Shown: in pieces, positions 17,425 to 24,916 of the stretch
Numbering within the stretch: the stretch's first letter is position 1
Layout: each line of letters begins with the position of its first letter
From: Akkermansiaceae bacterium
GTDB taxonomy: Bacteria > Verrucomicrobiota > Verrucomicrobiia > Verrucomicrobiales > Akkermansiaceae
Direction: 5' to 3'
Assembly: GCA_024233135.1 (NCBI GenBank)
Contig: JACKPZ010000011.1
Coordinates: forward strand, 1-64,000
DNA: 64,000 nucleotides
Made by a program: the position numbers and the translations under genes
Notes under the pieces: generated by a model
The model's database searches: none
Told to the model about the DNA's origin: nothing
The model's input: the letters and a program-made list of their open reading frames with translations, nothing else

Positions 17425-20400
17425 TCAGCGGGTGACGTGGATGCGGAAGAAACGCGAGGGCCGCCCGGAAACCGGTTCCGGATCGCGCAGGAGGATGCTC
17501 ATCGGCGAGGGGCTTCCGGTTTCCCCGGAAAGGTAGGCCGGCCCGGTGAAAGGCGCCCCCTGCTGGCTGAACGAGAGGATTTCCCACGGCCCGGAAAGCG
17601 TGTCGGCGGCCTCGACGACGATGGTGATGTCCGGGCGGGACGGATCGCGGACGAGGGCGAGATCGGCTTGCCCCGCTTGGATCGAGAGGCCGAGTTGGCC
17701 GCCGGTGTCGGGCGTGTTCGGCAGGGTGCCGGCGAAATATTCGAGCAGGTTCGACCTGCCGTCGTGATCCGGATCGGCATGGTCATCGGCCCACGGGTCG
17801 CCGAAGTGGGTCTGCTTCCAAACGACGAGCGGCAGTCCGTCCGGAGTCATCACGCGGAAGCGGAGGAACCGGCGGGGGCCGCCGCCCGCATCCATCAGAT
17901 CACGCAGCAACACGGCCTTGATTCCGGGCGTGGGGGCGTCGCCCGAAACGTATCCGGGGCCCGAAAACGGCTTCCCTCCCTCGCTGACGGCGAGCGGCAG
18001 CCATGGGCCGGCGAGGTCCGAAGCGACCTCGACGATGTAGATCACATCGGAGTGTTCCGGGTTTCTCGGCACCACGATCTGGAGCCGCCCGTCCTGCAGG
18101 ACCGGCTGCGGTGCGACGCCGGGAATGGATGGGTCGGTGTCGAGCGCGTATTCGACGATCGTCGGCACACGATCCCCATCCGGATCCGCCGTGTTCGGCG
18201 CATCCGCACTCCCCAACAATCCGAGTTTCCACACCGCGAGAGGTGTGTCCGGAGCTGCGGAAACGAGCAGCAGCCCGCCTCCCCCGCCCGCTCCGCCGGC
18301 CGGCGTGGTGACCAGCAGCGCGCCGTCGGGCAGCTCCGCGATTCCGGCGTGATGGATGAGATTCGATTCGTCGGCGGCCTCGCCGGGAGCCCCGAGGTCG
18401 GCGAGGATTTCGAGGCCCGTGGCGGGCGCGAAACGAAACACATGACCGGACGCGGTGACGCCGGTGACCGCTCCGTCCGCGCTGGCCAGCAGGCCGCCGA
18501 CCGGTTCCGATGCGGTGGCGGGTTCAAAGGACGCGACGGTTTCCCAGGTGTCGTTGGCGGGATCGATCCGGATGAGCACGCCCGCGTCATCCGTTCCCCC
18601 GCTACGGCAGGTGCCGTAGATCAAACCGTCCGCCGCGAGCGTCAGCCCGCCGTCCGGCAGGCGCGGGCCGGTGACTCCGAAGGCGGCGATCTGGCTGTAG
18701 GTGCCGAGCGCGTTCACCTTGTAGATGACGCCCGTGTTCGACGCGCCGCCGAGGGCGGTGATGCCGTAGAACGACTGGTTCGGCGCGAGCACGACCGGTC
18801 CCCGCGGGTCGCGGCCGGGCGCCGTGCCGATGGTGCCGGTGAAGGAAACGATACGCGTGCGGGTTCCGCCCGTGGTGAGCCGGTAAAAGGTGCCGCGGGC
18901 CGATGCCCCGCCTTCGCGGGCGACGCCGAACAGGGCGCCGGCGGCGGGGGTCAGCGGTCCTTCCGCCAACGAGCCGGCGCTCGTGTTGAAATCCGCAAGC
19001 AAGGCGGTGGCACCCGTCCCCGGATCGAAAGTGAACGCCGTCCCGCGATCCACCGATCCGCCGCGTGCCGCGATGCCGAACATCGTGCCATTCAGGACCG
19101 TCAGCGCTCCATCCGGAGTGTCGCCGGCGGCCGCGGTGAGCGGGTGGGCTGTGAGGGTTTCCGAGACACCATCGTAGCGAGCGATCGCCCCCGCGCCTTC
19201 GCTCCCGCCGCGTGCGAGCGGAAACACCCAGCCGCCCGCGCCATCCGAAACCGGCGCGCCGGATGGGATGAATCCCTCCGTTGGCGACATTGCGGCATCG
19301 ACCGCGAAGACCCCCGCGGTGGTGAGCGAGAACACCACGCCGAGTTGGCCGGGACCGCCGGCGCTGGTGACGCCGTGGAAAACCCCGGCCGCGTCCTTCG
19401 TCAGCCCCGCGCGCGGCGAGGCACCGTCGACACCCGCGAAATCGTGGAGCGCCGCGTGGACTCCCGCGATGCTGAGGCGGAACAGGTTTCCGAAACCCGA
19501 GTCGCCGCCCGCGGCGCAGGCACCGTAGAGCTGGCCGTCATTGCCCTCGACCAGGCTGCCGACGGGTTGCGAGCCGGTGGGATCGGAAAACGAATGCAAC
19601 GCCGTGAAAACCGGCACCGCATCCGTCGTGAAAGTGAACGCCGTGCCGAACCCGGAGCTGCCGCCGAATTCCGTGGTGCCCACCAGTTTCCCCGATGAAT
19701 GAAGCACGAGACCGCCGTCCGGCGACGCACCCGGCCGTGCACCCGCACCACCCGTGAAATCGAAGAGATGGGTGAAACCGCCAGCAGTTGTGATCCGGAA
19801 AGCTGTGCCCACGCCCGCCGTCCCTCCGCTCCGGCAGAGACCGTGGAAAATCCCGCCCGCGAGGACCAGCGGGCCGCAAGGGTCCGAGCCCGCCGTGCCG
19901 GTGAAATGGTGCAGGGTCGTAAACGCGCCGGCGGTCGAGATCCGGAACACCGTACCATGGCCGTTGTTTCCCCCGGCACGGGTGACGCCGTAGAGGAACC
20001 CGTCGCTGTGCGCCGCGAGCGCGCCCGGCACCGAGCCTTCCGCGCCGCCGGCGAAATCGTGCACGGTCGCCACCTCGCCCGTGGCGGGCGAATACCGGAA
20101 CACCAGGCCGAACCCGCCGGACCCACCGGAGCTGGTGCTGCCGTAGAAGTTCCCGTCGCCTCCGGAAACCAAGCCGGCCGCCGGCCCGTCTCCACCGTTT
20201 CCGGTGAATTGATGCAGCGCCTGCACGTCGCCTCCATCCACGCGGAACAAGACGCCCGCATCGGACGCCCCGCCGGACGAGGAAACGCCAAGAAAACCGC
20301 CCGTTCCGTCCGCAATCAGCGGCGCGACGGTGTTGGCGCCGGGTTTTTCGAAGTCCCGGAGCACCGAGACATCCCAGCCGGCCGCCCCATGGCAAAGCAG

Positions 20401-20436
20401 GGCGGAGAGAATCCAGGCTCGGGGGGACATCTGCAT
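17425..20436 (-). CDS. Secreted GloVer tandem-repeat protein
   Basis: A 1003-residue exported protein (signal MQMSPRAWILSALLCHGAAG). Residues about 25-770 are tandem units of 45-60 residues with the pattern LHxFTG-DGxxP-AGLV-DG-LYGxT-GG-GxGTxFR, which fits the Gloeobacter/Verrucomicrobia repeat family (TIGR03803 type) that folds as a propeller-like array. At least ten units are seen (for example GTVFRISTAGAFTTLHHF). The C-terminal 230 residues contain two modules, each with a calcium-type ADPDGDR or ADPDHDG segment and a beta domain, ending SRFFRIHVTR as in other secreted proteins here. Function unknown; surface location is likely. Two GTAAC-type inverted repeats lie directly upstream. An antisense frame of 762 codons is a shadow. 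Confidence 0.86.
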   Translation of the reverse strand: MQMSPRAWILSALLCHGAAGWDVSVLRDFEKPGANTVAPLIADGTGGFLGVSSSGGASDAGVLFRVDGGDVQALHQFTGNGGDGPAAGLVSGGDGNFYGSTSSGGSGGFGLVFRYSPATGEVATVHDFAGGAEGSVPGALAAHSDGFLYGVTRAGGNNGHGTVFRISTAGAFTTLHHFTGTAGSDPCGPLVLAGGIFHGLCRSGGTAGVGTAFRITTAGGFTHLFDFTGGAGARPGASPDGGLVLHSSGKLVGTTEFGGSSGFGTAFTFTTDAVPVFTALHSFSDPTGSQPVGSLVEGNDGQLYGACAAGGDSGFGNLFRLSIAGVHAALHDFAGVDGASPRAGLTKDAAGVFHGVTSAGGPGQLGVVFSLTTAGVFAVDAAMSPTEGFIPSGAPVSDGAGGWVFPLARGGSEGAGAIARYDGVSETLTAHPLTAAAGDTPDGALTVLNGTMFGIAARGGSVDRGTAFTFDPGTGATALLADFNTSAGSLAEGPLTPAAGALFGVAREGGASARGTFYRLTTGGTRTRIVSFTGTIGTAPGRDPRGPVVLAPNQSFYGITALGGASNTGVIYKVNALGTYSQIAAFGVTGPRLPDGGLTLAADGLIYGTCRSGGTDDAGVLIRIDPANDTWETVASFEPATASEPVGGLLASADGAVTGVTASGHVFRFAPATGLEILADLGAPGEAADESNLIHHAGIAELPDGALLVTTPAGGAGGGGGLLLVSAAPDTPLAVWKLGLLGSADAPNTADPDGDRVPTIVEYALDTDPSIPGVAPQPVLQDGRLQIVVPRNPEHSDVIYIVEVASDLAGPWLPLAVSEGGKPFSGPGYVSGDAPTPGIKAVLLRDLMDAGGGPRRFLRFRVMTPDGLPLVVWKQTHFGDPWADDHADPDHDGRSNLLEYFAGTLPNTPDTGGQLGLSIQAGQADLALVRDPSRPDITIVVEAADTLSGPWEILSFSQQGAPFTGPAYLSGETGSPSPMSILLRDPEPVSGRPSRFFRIHVTR

Positions 20437-20458
20437 GTTCGTCACGCCGCGCGGTTTC

Positions 20459-20510
20459 GTAACGGATTGGTTATTTTCATGCCAGCGCGGCCTTGTAACC
20501 AGACGGTTAC
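20459..20510. promoter_or_regulatory. Two GTAAC-N6-GTTA(C/T) operator-like sites
   Basis: GTAAC-GGATTG-GTTAT at 20459-20474 and GTAACC-AGAC-GGTTAC at 20495-20510, the second a perfect palindrome. They lie 36 bp apart in the 125-bp divergent gap between the GloVer gene and the repeat-protein gene at 20562. The first shares TTTCGTAACGG and a following TTG-TTA with a site upstream of the response regulator gene at 24060. Binding protein inferred, not known. Confidence 0.5.
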
Positions 20511-20561
20511 GGACCGGGAGTTGCCGGAGCGAGCATTTTCCGCATAGCTTCCCGCCTGCCG

Positions 20562-21998
20562 ATGAAGTGGCCCCATAACGGATCGATGCTGGCCAACGCC
20601 TCGCTGTTAGCGATCGGCGCGGTGGCTGGTGCCGCCGTGAGCTGGTGGATGACCCCATCGCAGGATGATTTCGCAAGCTCCCGCGAGGGAGATCCGATCC
20701 GGCGGCCATCGGCCCGCACCATCGCGCTCAACGAGCGGGCCGGTGGCCCCACCGGATCGGAAGAAGCCAAACAATCCCTGAGAAACGCGCTCGAGCGATC
20801 GGACCACTTCCGCAACGCCGGGAAACTCGCCGCCGAGGCCGGCATCGTCGACGCGCTCGCCGAGGCCGAGCACATCGGGTCGGAAAAAGACCGCGCCGAT
20901 TTCATCCGTGGAATCTACGCATCCTGGTCGGAGACCGACGCGCAGGGCGCGCTCGCGCACGCCTTGGGCGGATTCGCCGCCGGATCTCTCCAATCCGACA
21001 CCATCGGCATCGCCATCAACAAGTGGGGTTCCGAAAACCCGCGCGAGGCGTGGCTGTGGGCCGAGGCGAATCTCTCAGGCCCGTTGCTCGAACGCGCCCT
21101 CACCGACGTCATCATCGGCTGGGCGCGCCGTAGTCCGGAGGACGCCGCCGGCTGGCTCGGCTCCACCGGCCTGACCTCGCAGACCCTCTTCAACGCCCTG
21201 CCCGGCACCTGGGCTGAGACCGATCCGAATGCAGCGCTCGCCTGGGCGGACTCACTGCCTCCCGGCAAGGCGCGTGACACGGCGGAAATCGCCGTCGCCA
21301 ACAGCGCGGCACAAGACGACCCCGCCGAAACGGCGAAGATTTTCGAAGACCGGATCGCCGATGGCAAAAACCCCGGCCTGCCGATCACCATCGCGAACAT
21401 CTGGGCGGGCACCGACCCAGCCGCCGCAGCCGAGTGGGTGACCTCGATGGAGGAAGGCCCCGGCAAAACCGAGGCCGCCGCCACGCTCGCCACCGTGTGG
21501 GCCGCCAGCGATATCCAAGCCGCGGTCGCCTGGAGCCAATCGATCGGCGACGCCGACATGCGCCGGCAGGTCGTTTCCAACATCGGCACCACCTGGGGAG
21601 CGATCGAGCCCGAGGCCGCCTTGGATTGGCTCGGCTCGCTGCCCAAGGGCCTCGCCAACGACGGCATCACCGGTGCCATGTACTCGTGGGCCGGCACCGA
21701 CCCGGTCGGCATGCGCGAGTGGATCGACACCGCGGGCAACAACCCGCTGGGAGACCGCGCCCGCCAGAGTCTCGGCGATGTTCTGAGCCAGGAAGCGATT
21801 CCCGACGCGCTCGATCTCGCCCTCGGCATGAAATCCGCCGTCGCCCGCGACGCCGCGCTCGCCCGCTACTTCCGTGAGTGGCGGAAACGCGATGACGCAT
21901 CCGCGCAAGACTGGCTGGACGCGAACTGGGCCGGCCTGCCCGCCACCACGCAAGGGGCGCTGGCGAAGGTCCAGACCAAGGCGTTCTATCAGAAGTAG
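20562..21998 (+). CDS. Verrucomicrobial helical-repeat protein, membrane-anchored or exported
   Basis: A 478-residue protein with an N-terminal hydrophobic segment (ANASLLAIGAVAGAAVSWWM, residues 10-29), which could be an uncleaved anchor or a signal. The remainder is made of roughly 30-residue helical repeats with the pattern W-A-x2-DP-x-A-A-x2-W-x2-SL (for example WAETDPNAALAWADSLP and WAGTDPAAAAEWVTSME). This is a TPR/HEAT-like solenoid, suggesting a scaffold for protein contacts. I do not recognise a named family. A second in-frame ATG at 20586 would still keep the hydrophobic segment. It ends one base before the end of the convergent histidine kinase gene. Confidence 0.75.
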   Translation: MKWPHNGSMLANASLLAIGAVAGAAVSWWMTPSQDDFASSREGDPIRRPSARTIALNERAGGPTGSEEAKQSLRNALERSDHFRNAGKLAAEAGIVDALAEAEHIGSEKDRADFIRGIYASWSETDAQGALAHALGGFAAGSLQSDTIGIAINKWGSENPREAWLWAEANLSGPLLERALTDVIIGWARRSPEDAAGWLGSTGLTSQTLFNALPGTWAETDPNAALAWADSLPPGKARDTAEIAVANSAAQDDPAETAKIFEDRIADGKNPGLPITIANIWAGTDPAAAAEWVTSMEEGPGKTEAAATLATVWAASDIQAAVAWSQSIGDADMRRQVVSNIGTTWGAIEPEAALDWLGSLPKGLANDGITGAMYSWAGTDPVGMREWIDTAGNNPLGDRARQSLGDVLSQEAIPDALDLALGMKSAVARDAALARYFREWRKRDDASAQDWLDANWAGLPATTQGALAKVQTKAFYQK

Positions 21999-21999
21999 C

Positions 22000-23343
22000 T
22001 CAGCCGCGCGGCAGGCGCAGCGTGAAGGCGTTCAAGCCGTCCGGACTCGGTTCGTAATCAAGATCGCCGCCGTGGGCGCGGGCGAGTTCGCGGGCGATGT
22101 TGAGGCCAAGTCCGTGACCGCGGATGTTCTCACCAACTCTGGATCCCCGGCGGAAGCGCTCGAAGATGGTGGCGCGGTCGTCCTCCGGAATGAGGGCCCC
22201 GCTGTTGGCGACGACGACGTGGATGGAGTCATCTACGATGTGCGCCGTAATTCGGATGGTGCCGTCGACCGGCGTGTATTTCGCGGCGTTCTCCACCAGG
22301 TTCTGGAGGATCAACTTGATGCGGCGCGCGTCGGCGCGGGCGGTCAGGCCGGACGCGATGTTCGTCTCCACGTGGATGTCGCGGTTGTGGGTGAGCACGC
22401 CGAGGTCGTCGGCCGCCGCCTCGGCAAGCGGTGCGAGATCGAGGGTGGCCGCTTCGAGCGCCAGACGGCCGGCATCGGCCTGGGCAAGCAGCAGGAGATC
22501 CTCGATGAGCGCGGTGAGGCGGCGGGTCTGCTGGCGGAGCGCCTCGATGTCCGGCGCGAGCGCGGGGTCCGCGGTGGCGGCCAGCGAGTCGAGTCCGGCG
22601 CGCAGCACGGCGACGGGCGTCTTGAGCTGGTGCGAGGCGTCGGCGGAGAACCGGGTCGCCGCCTCATACGACGATTGAAGACGGTCGAAGGTGTGGTTGA
22701 GGACCGTCGTGAGCCGCGCGATCTCGTCCTTTGCGCGCGGCATCGGCAGGCGCTCGCCGAGGTTCTCGGCGGTGATGGTCTCCGCAGCAGCGGTGATGGC
22801 GGCCACCGGGGCCACGGCGCGGCGGCCGAGCCACCAGCCGCCGACGAACACGACAAGCGCGACGAATGGCACGGAAAGGGCGAAACCGCGGAGCAGGTCG
22901 CGCTGGAACCGCTCGATGGTCCCGAGCCGGGTGCCGATGTGGATGAGGTAAGGCCCCTCGCTCACGGTCACGAGCCGGCAGTTGCGGCCGAACAACTCCC
23001 GGGTTTCCGCGCCCACTCCGCTGTCGAGCGTGGTGCCGCGGAGATTGGGCGACTTATAGAGAACCTGTCCTTCCGGTCCCTCGACGATCAGATAGCGGCC
23101 GCGCAAGGCGAGCGGGATGAACTTCGCGCTCAACGGCCGCCGCGGATCCAATGGCGCGCCGCGGAAGTTCTGGAGGTCGCGCACCAGCTCGCGGGCATCG
23201 CTTTCCAATGTCTCGTCGAGCTGCGCGATCTGGTGATGATGCACCGATGGCAGCACAACGACCGCTCCGGTGATGAGCGCAAGGATGGTGAGCAGGGCGG
23301 CGTAAAGGCCGACCTTCATCTTGAGCGAGCCGCGTTTGGTCAC
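22000..23343 (-). CDS. Sensor histidine kinase
   Basis: A 447-residue membrane kinase. Two membrane segments (about 10-32 and 153-173) enclose a periplasmic sensor domain of about 120 residues that contains FGRNCRLVTVSEGPYLIHIG. A HAMP domain follows (about 174-228), then the dimerisation domain with phospho-acceptor H238 in SADASHQLKTPVAVLR. The ATPase domain shows the N box (LILQNLVENAAKYTP) and G boxes (RGHGLGLNIARELARAHGG). It receives a signal at the inner membrane and phosphorylates the response regulator encoded 42 bp upstream in the same operon. The signal is unknown. Confidence 0.94.
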   Translation of the reverse strand: MTKRGSLKMKVGLYAALLTILALITGAVVVLPSVHHHQIAQLDETLESDARELVRDLQNFRGAPLDPRRPLSAKFIPLALRGRYLIVEGPEGQVLYKSPNLRGTTLDSGVGAETRELFGRNCRLVTVSEGPYLIHIGTRLGTIERFQRDLLRGFALSVPFVALVVFVGGWWLGRRAVAPVAAITAAAETITAENLGERLPMPRAKDEIARLTTVLNHTFDRLQSSYEAATRFSADASHQLKTPVAVLRAGLDSLAATADPALAPDIEALRQQTRRLTALIEDLLLLAQADAGRLALEAATLDLAPLAEAAADDLGVLTHNRDIHVETNIASGLTARADARRIKLILQNLVENAAKYTPVDGTIRITAHIVDDSIHVVVANSGALIPEDDRATIFERFRRGSRVGENIRGHGLGLNIARELARAHGGDLDYEPSPDGLNAFTLRLPRG

Positions 23344-23385
23344 AGGAACGGGTTTCTAGCAACACGATGCCGCGATGCCAATCCC

Positions 23386-24060
23386 TCAGGGAGCCTCGAG
23401 GTGGTAGCCCACGCCGCGCACGGTGGTGATGATCGAAGGCGCGTCCTTGCGGTCGATCTTCTTGCGCAGGCGCATGATGAAGATCTCGACGGTGCGGGTG
23501 TCGTATTCGTGCTCGCGTTCCCAGATGCGCTCGCAGATTTCGTCGCGGGAAAACGTGCGGCCGGGCTCCTGCATGAAGATGTGGAGCACCTCGATCTCGC
23601 GGGGCGAAAGGTCGATGCGTTCGCCGCCGCGCGTGAACCGGCGCTTGGCGGCATCGAGACAAAGGTCTCCGACGTGGAGCACCGACGATTGCTCGGCCGG
23701 CGTCCCGCGGCGGCCGAGGGCCTCGACACGGGCGAGCAGCTCCTCCAGCGCGAAGGGTTTCGTCAGGTAGTCGTCGGCCCCCGCCTTGAGGCCGGCGACG
23801 CGGTCTCCGATCTCGGAGCGCGCGGTAAGCATCAGGACGCGGGGAGGCAGACCGGCCGCCCGGATGCGGGAGAGAACCTCGAAGCCATCGAAACCCGGGA
23901 GGTTCACATCGAGGACGACAAGATCGAAGTGGCGGTTTCCCGCGGTCTCGACTGCGGACGGTCCATCGGCGGCGTGGACGACGTCATGGTTGGCGCGTTC
24001 GAGGGCGCGCACGACATGGCTGGCGAGCTGGGGTTCGTCTTCGACAACGAGGATGTCCAT
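23386..24060 (-). CDS. OmpR/PhoP-family response regulator
   Basis: A 224-residue regulator with a receiver domain (acidic pair E7-D8, phospho-acceptor D51 in LVVLDVNLPG, conserved Lys in DDYLTKPF) and a winged-helix DNA-binding domain (IDLSPREIEVLHIFMQEPG, then EHEYDTRTVEIFIMRLRKKI, GVGYHL). The ATG at 24060 (MDILVVEDE) is chosen over one ten codons upstream because receiver domains begin at this point. It forms an operon with the histidine kinase. GTAAC-type repeats lie 50-130 bp upstream, consistent with autoregulation and control of the divergent secreted-protein gene. Confidence 0.94.
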   Translation of the reverse strand: MDILVVEDEPQLASHVVRALERANHDVVHAADGPSAVETAGNRHFDLVVLDVNLPGFDGFEVLSRIRAAGLPPRVLMLTARSEIGDRVAGLKAGADDYLTKPFALEELLARVEALGRRGTPAEQSSVLHVGDLCLDAAKRRFTRGGERIDLSPREIEVLHIFMQEPGRTFSRDEICERIWEREHEYDTRTVEIFIMRLRKKIDRKDAPSIITTVRGVGYHLEAP

Positions 24061-24111
24061 CGTGCGTGCATTTGAAACATGCGCGGCCATCCGCGGGCAA
24101 GGTCATGTTTC

Positions 24112-24188
24112 GTAACGGTTTGTTAGGAAAGGGCCGGGGCTCGAACGGAATTCCGAGGAATCCACCGGTTTCTTACCAAATTGTTAAG
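24112..24188. promoter_or_regulatory. Two GTAAC/CTTAC-type operator-like sites
   Basis: GTAAC-GGTTT-GTTAG at 24112-24126 and CTTAC-CAAATT-GTTAAG at 24172-24188, in the 189-bp divergent region between the response regulator gene and the His/Cys-rich gene at 24250. The half-sites are 10-11 bp apart, the spacing used by OmpR/PhoB-type regulators. The first shares TTTCGTAACGG with the site at 20459. Confidence 0.5.
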
Positions 24189-24249
24189 ATGGGCCGTTTG
24201 ACCCCGGTGCACGCGGAGGGTTTTCTGCCCGACGAAACCGGAAGCCGCC

Positions 24250-24771
24250 GTGCGAACCCAACGAAACAGACCGACGACCCGAATCCGCAGGAGCATCCTG
24301 CCGGATCTCCTGCGTCGTCCGTTGTGCCGGCTGCTCTTCGTCGGATTGCTCGCTCTTTCGCAACTGCCCGCCGCCGCGACCGTGGCTCTGGCCCTTTTCG
24401 ATGCGGGGAGCGAACACCAACTGCTCGTTTCGAGCGGTTGCGGCAGGACCAAGATCACGCTCCACCACTCGGAGGCGCCCGCCTGCGTCCACCATCACAC
24501 CGCGTTGGAAAACGTGCTGCTGAGTGGATCCGATGGAGATCACCCGGATCACGAGTTCGCGTTCGGATGTGGTGAAACCGCGGATGGAACGAAACCGAAG
24601 GCGGACGGAACGGAAGCTCCCGAGCACGAATCGATCGGCACATCGGGTGCGATCCCGGCCATGGGCACCCAAACCCCTTCCGCTGCGGATGCCGGCCCGC
24701 ACACAGGGACACCCGTCCAGACCGCGGAGCCGCCAATGGCGCTCCGGCGCGGCACCGTGCTGCTTGTCTGA
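24250..24771 (+). CDS. Exported His/Cys-rich hypothetical protein
   Basis: A 173-residue protein of unknown family. A basic N-terminus (MRTQRNRPTTRIRR) precedes a hydrophobic segment (LLFVGLLALSQLPAAATVAL, about residues 28-48). The mature part has Cys and His clusters that could bind metal (SSGCGRTKITLHHSEAPACVHHH, residues about 62-84, shown here only as a landmark) and a Gly/Thr/Pro-rich tail. It is divergent from the two-component operon and lies upstream of the InlB-like and cytochrome genes, so it may be a regulated partner. The 145 bp after it contain no gene. The reading frame and position make it a likely gene, but no function can be given. Confidence 0.55.
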   Translation: MRTQRNRPTTRIRRSILPDLLRRPLCRLLFVGLLALSQLPAAATVALALFDAGSEHQLLVSSGCGRTKITLHHSEAPACVHHHTALENVLLSGSDGDHPDHEFAFGCGETADGTKPKADGTEAPEHESIGTSGAIPAMGTQTPSAADAGPHTGTPVQTAEPPMALRRGTVLLV

Positions 24772-24916
24772 ACGAGGCCGATGGCGCCCTGCCCGCTTCC
24801 GCGGTCGGGACGCCCTGCTTGTGCTTTTCCCCGGCGTTTCCCGGAGCCGCCATGTGGCCTGTCCCCCGCCGGACCTTTCCCAACCCGAATCCCCCACGAT
24901 CTAACACTCCAATCCC

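Noticed and set aside
17410..19698. A 762-codon plus-strand frame opposite the GloVer gene
   Set aside because: Composition (Arg/Gly/Ala-rich, low complexity) and full overlap with a strongly supported repeat protein mark it as a shadow.
21874..24075. A 733-codon plus-strand frame opposite the kinase and regulator genes
   Set aside because: The minus strand has intact histidine kinase and response regulator motifs; this frame has none.
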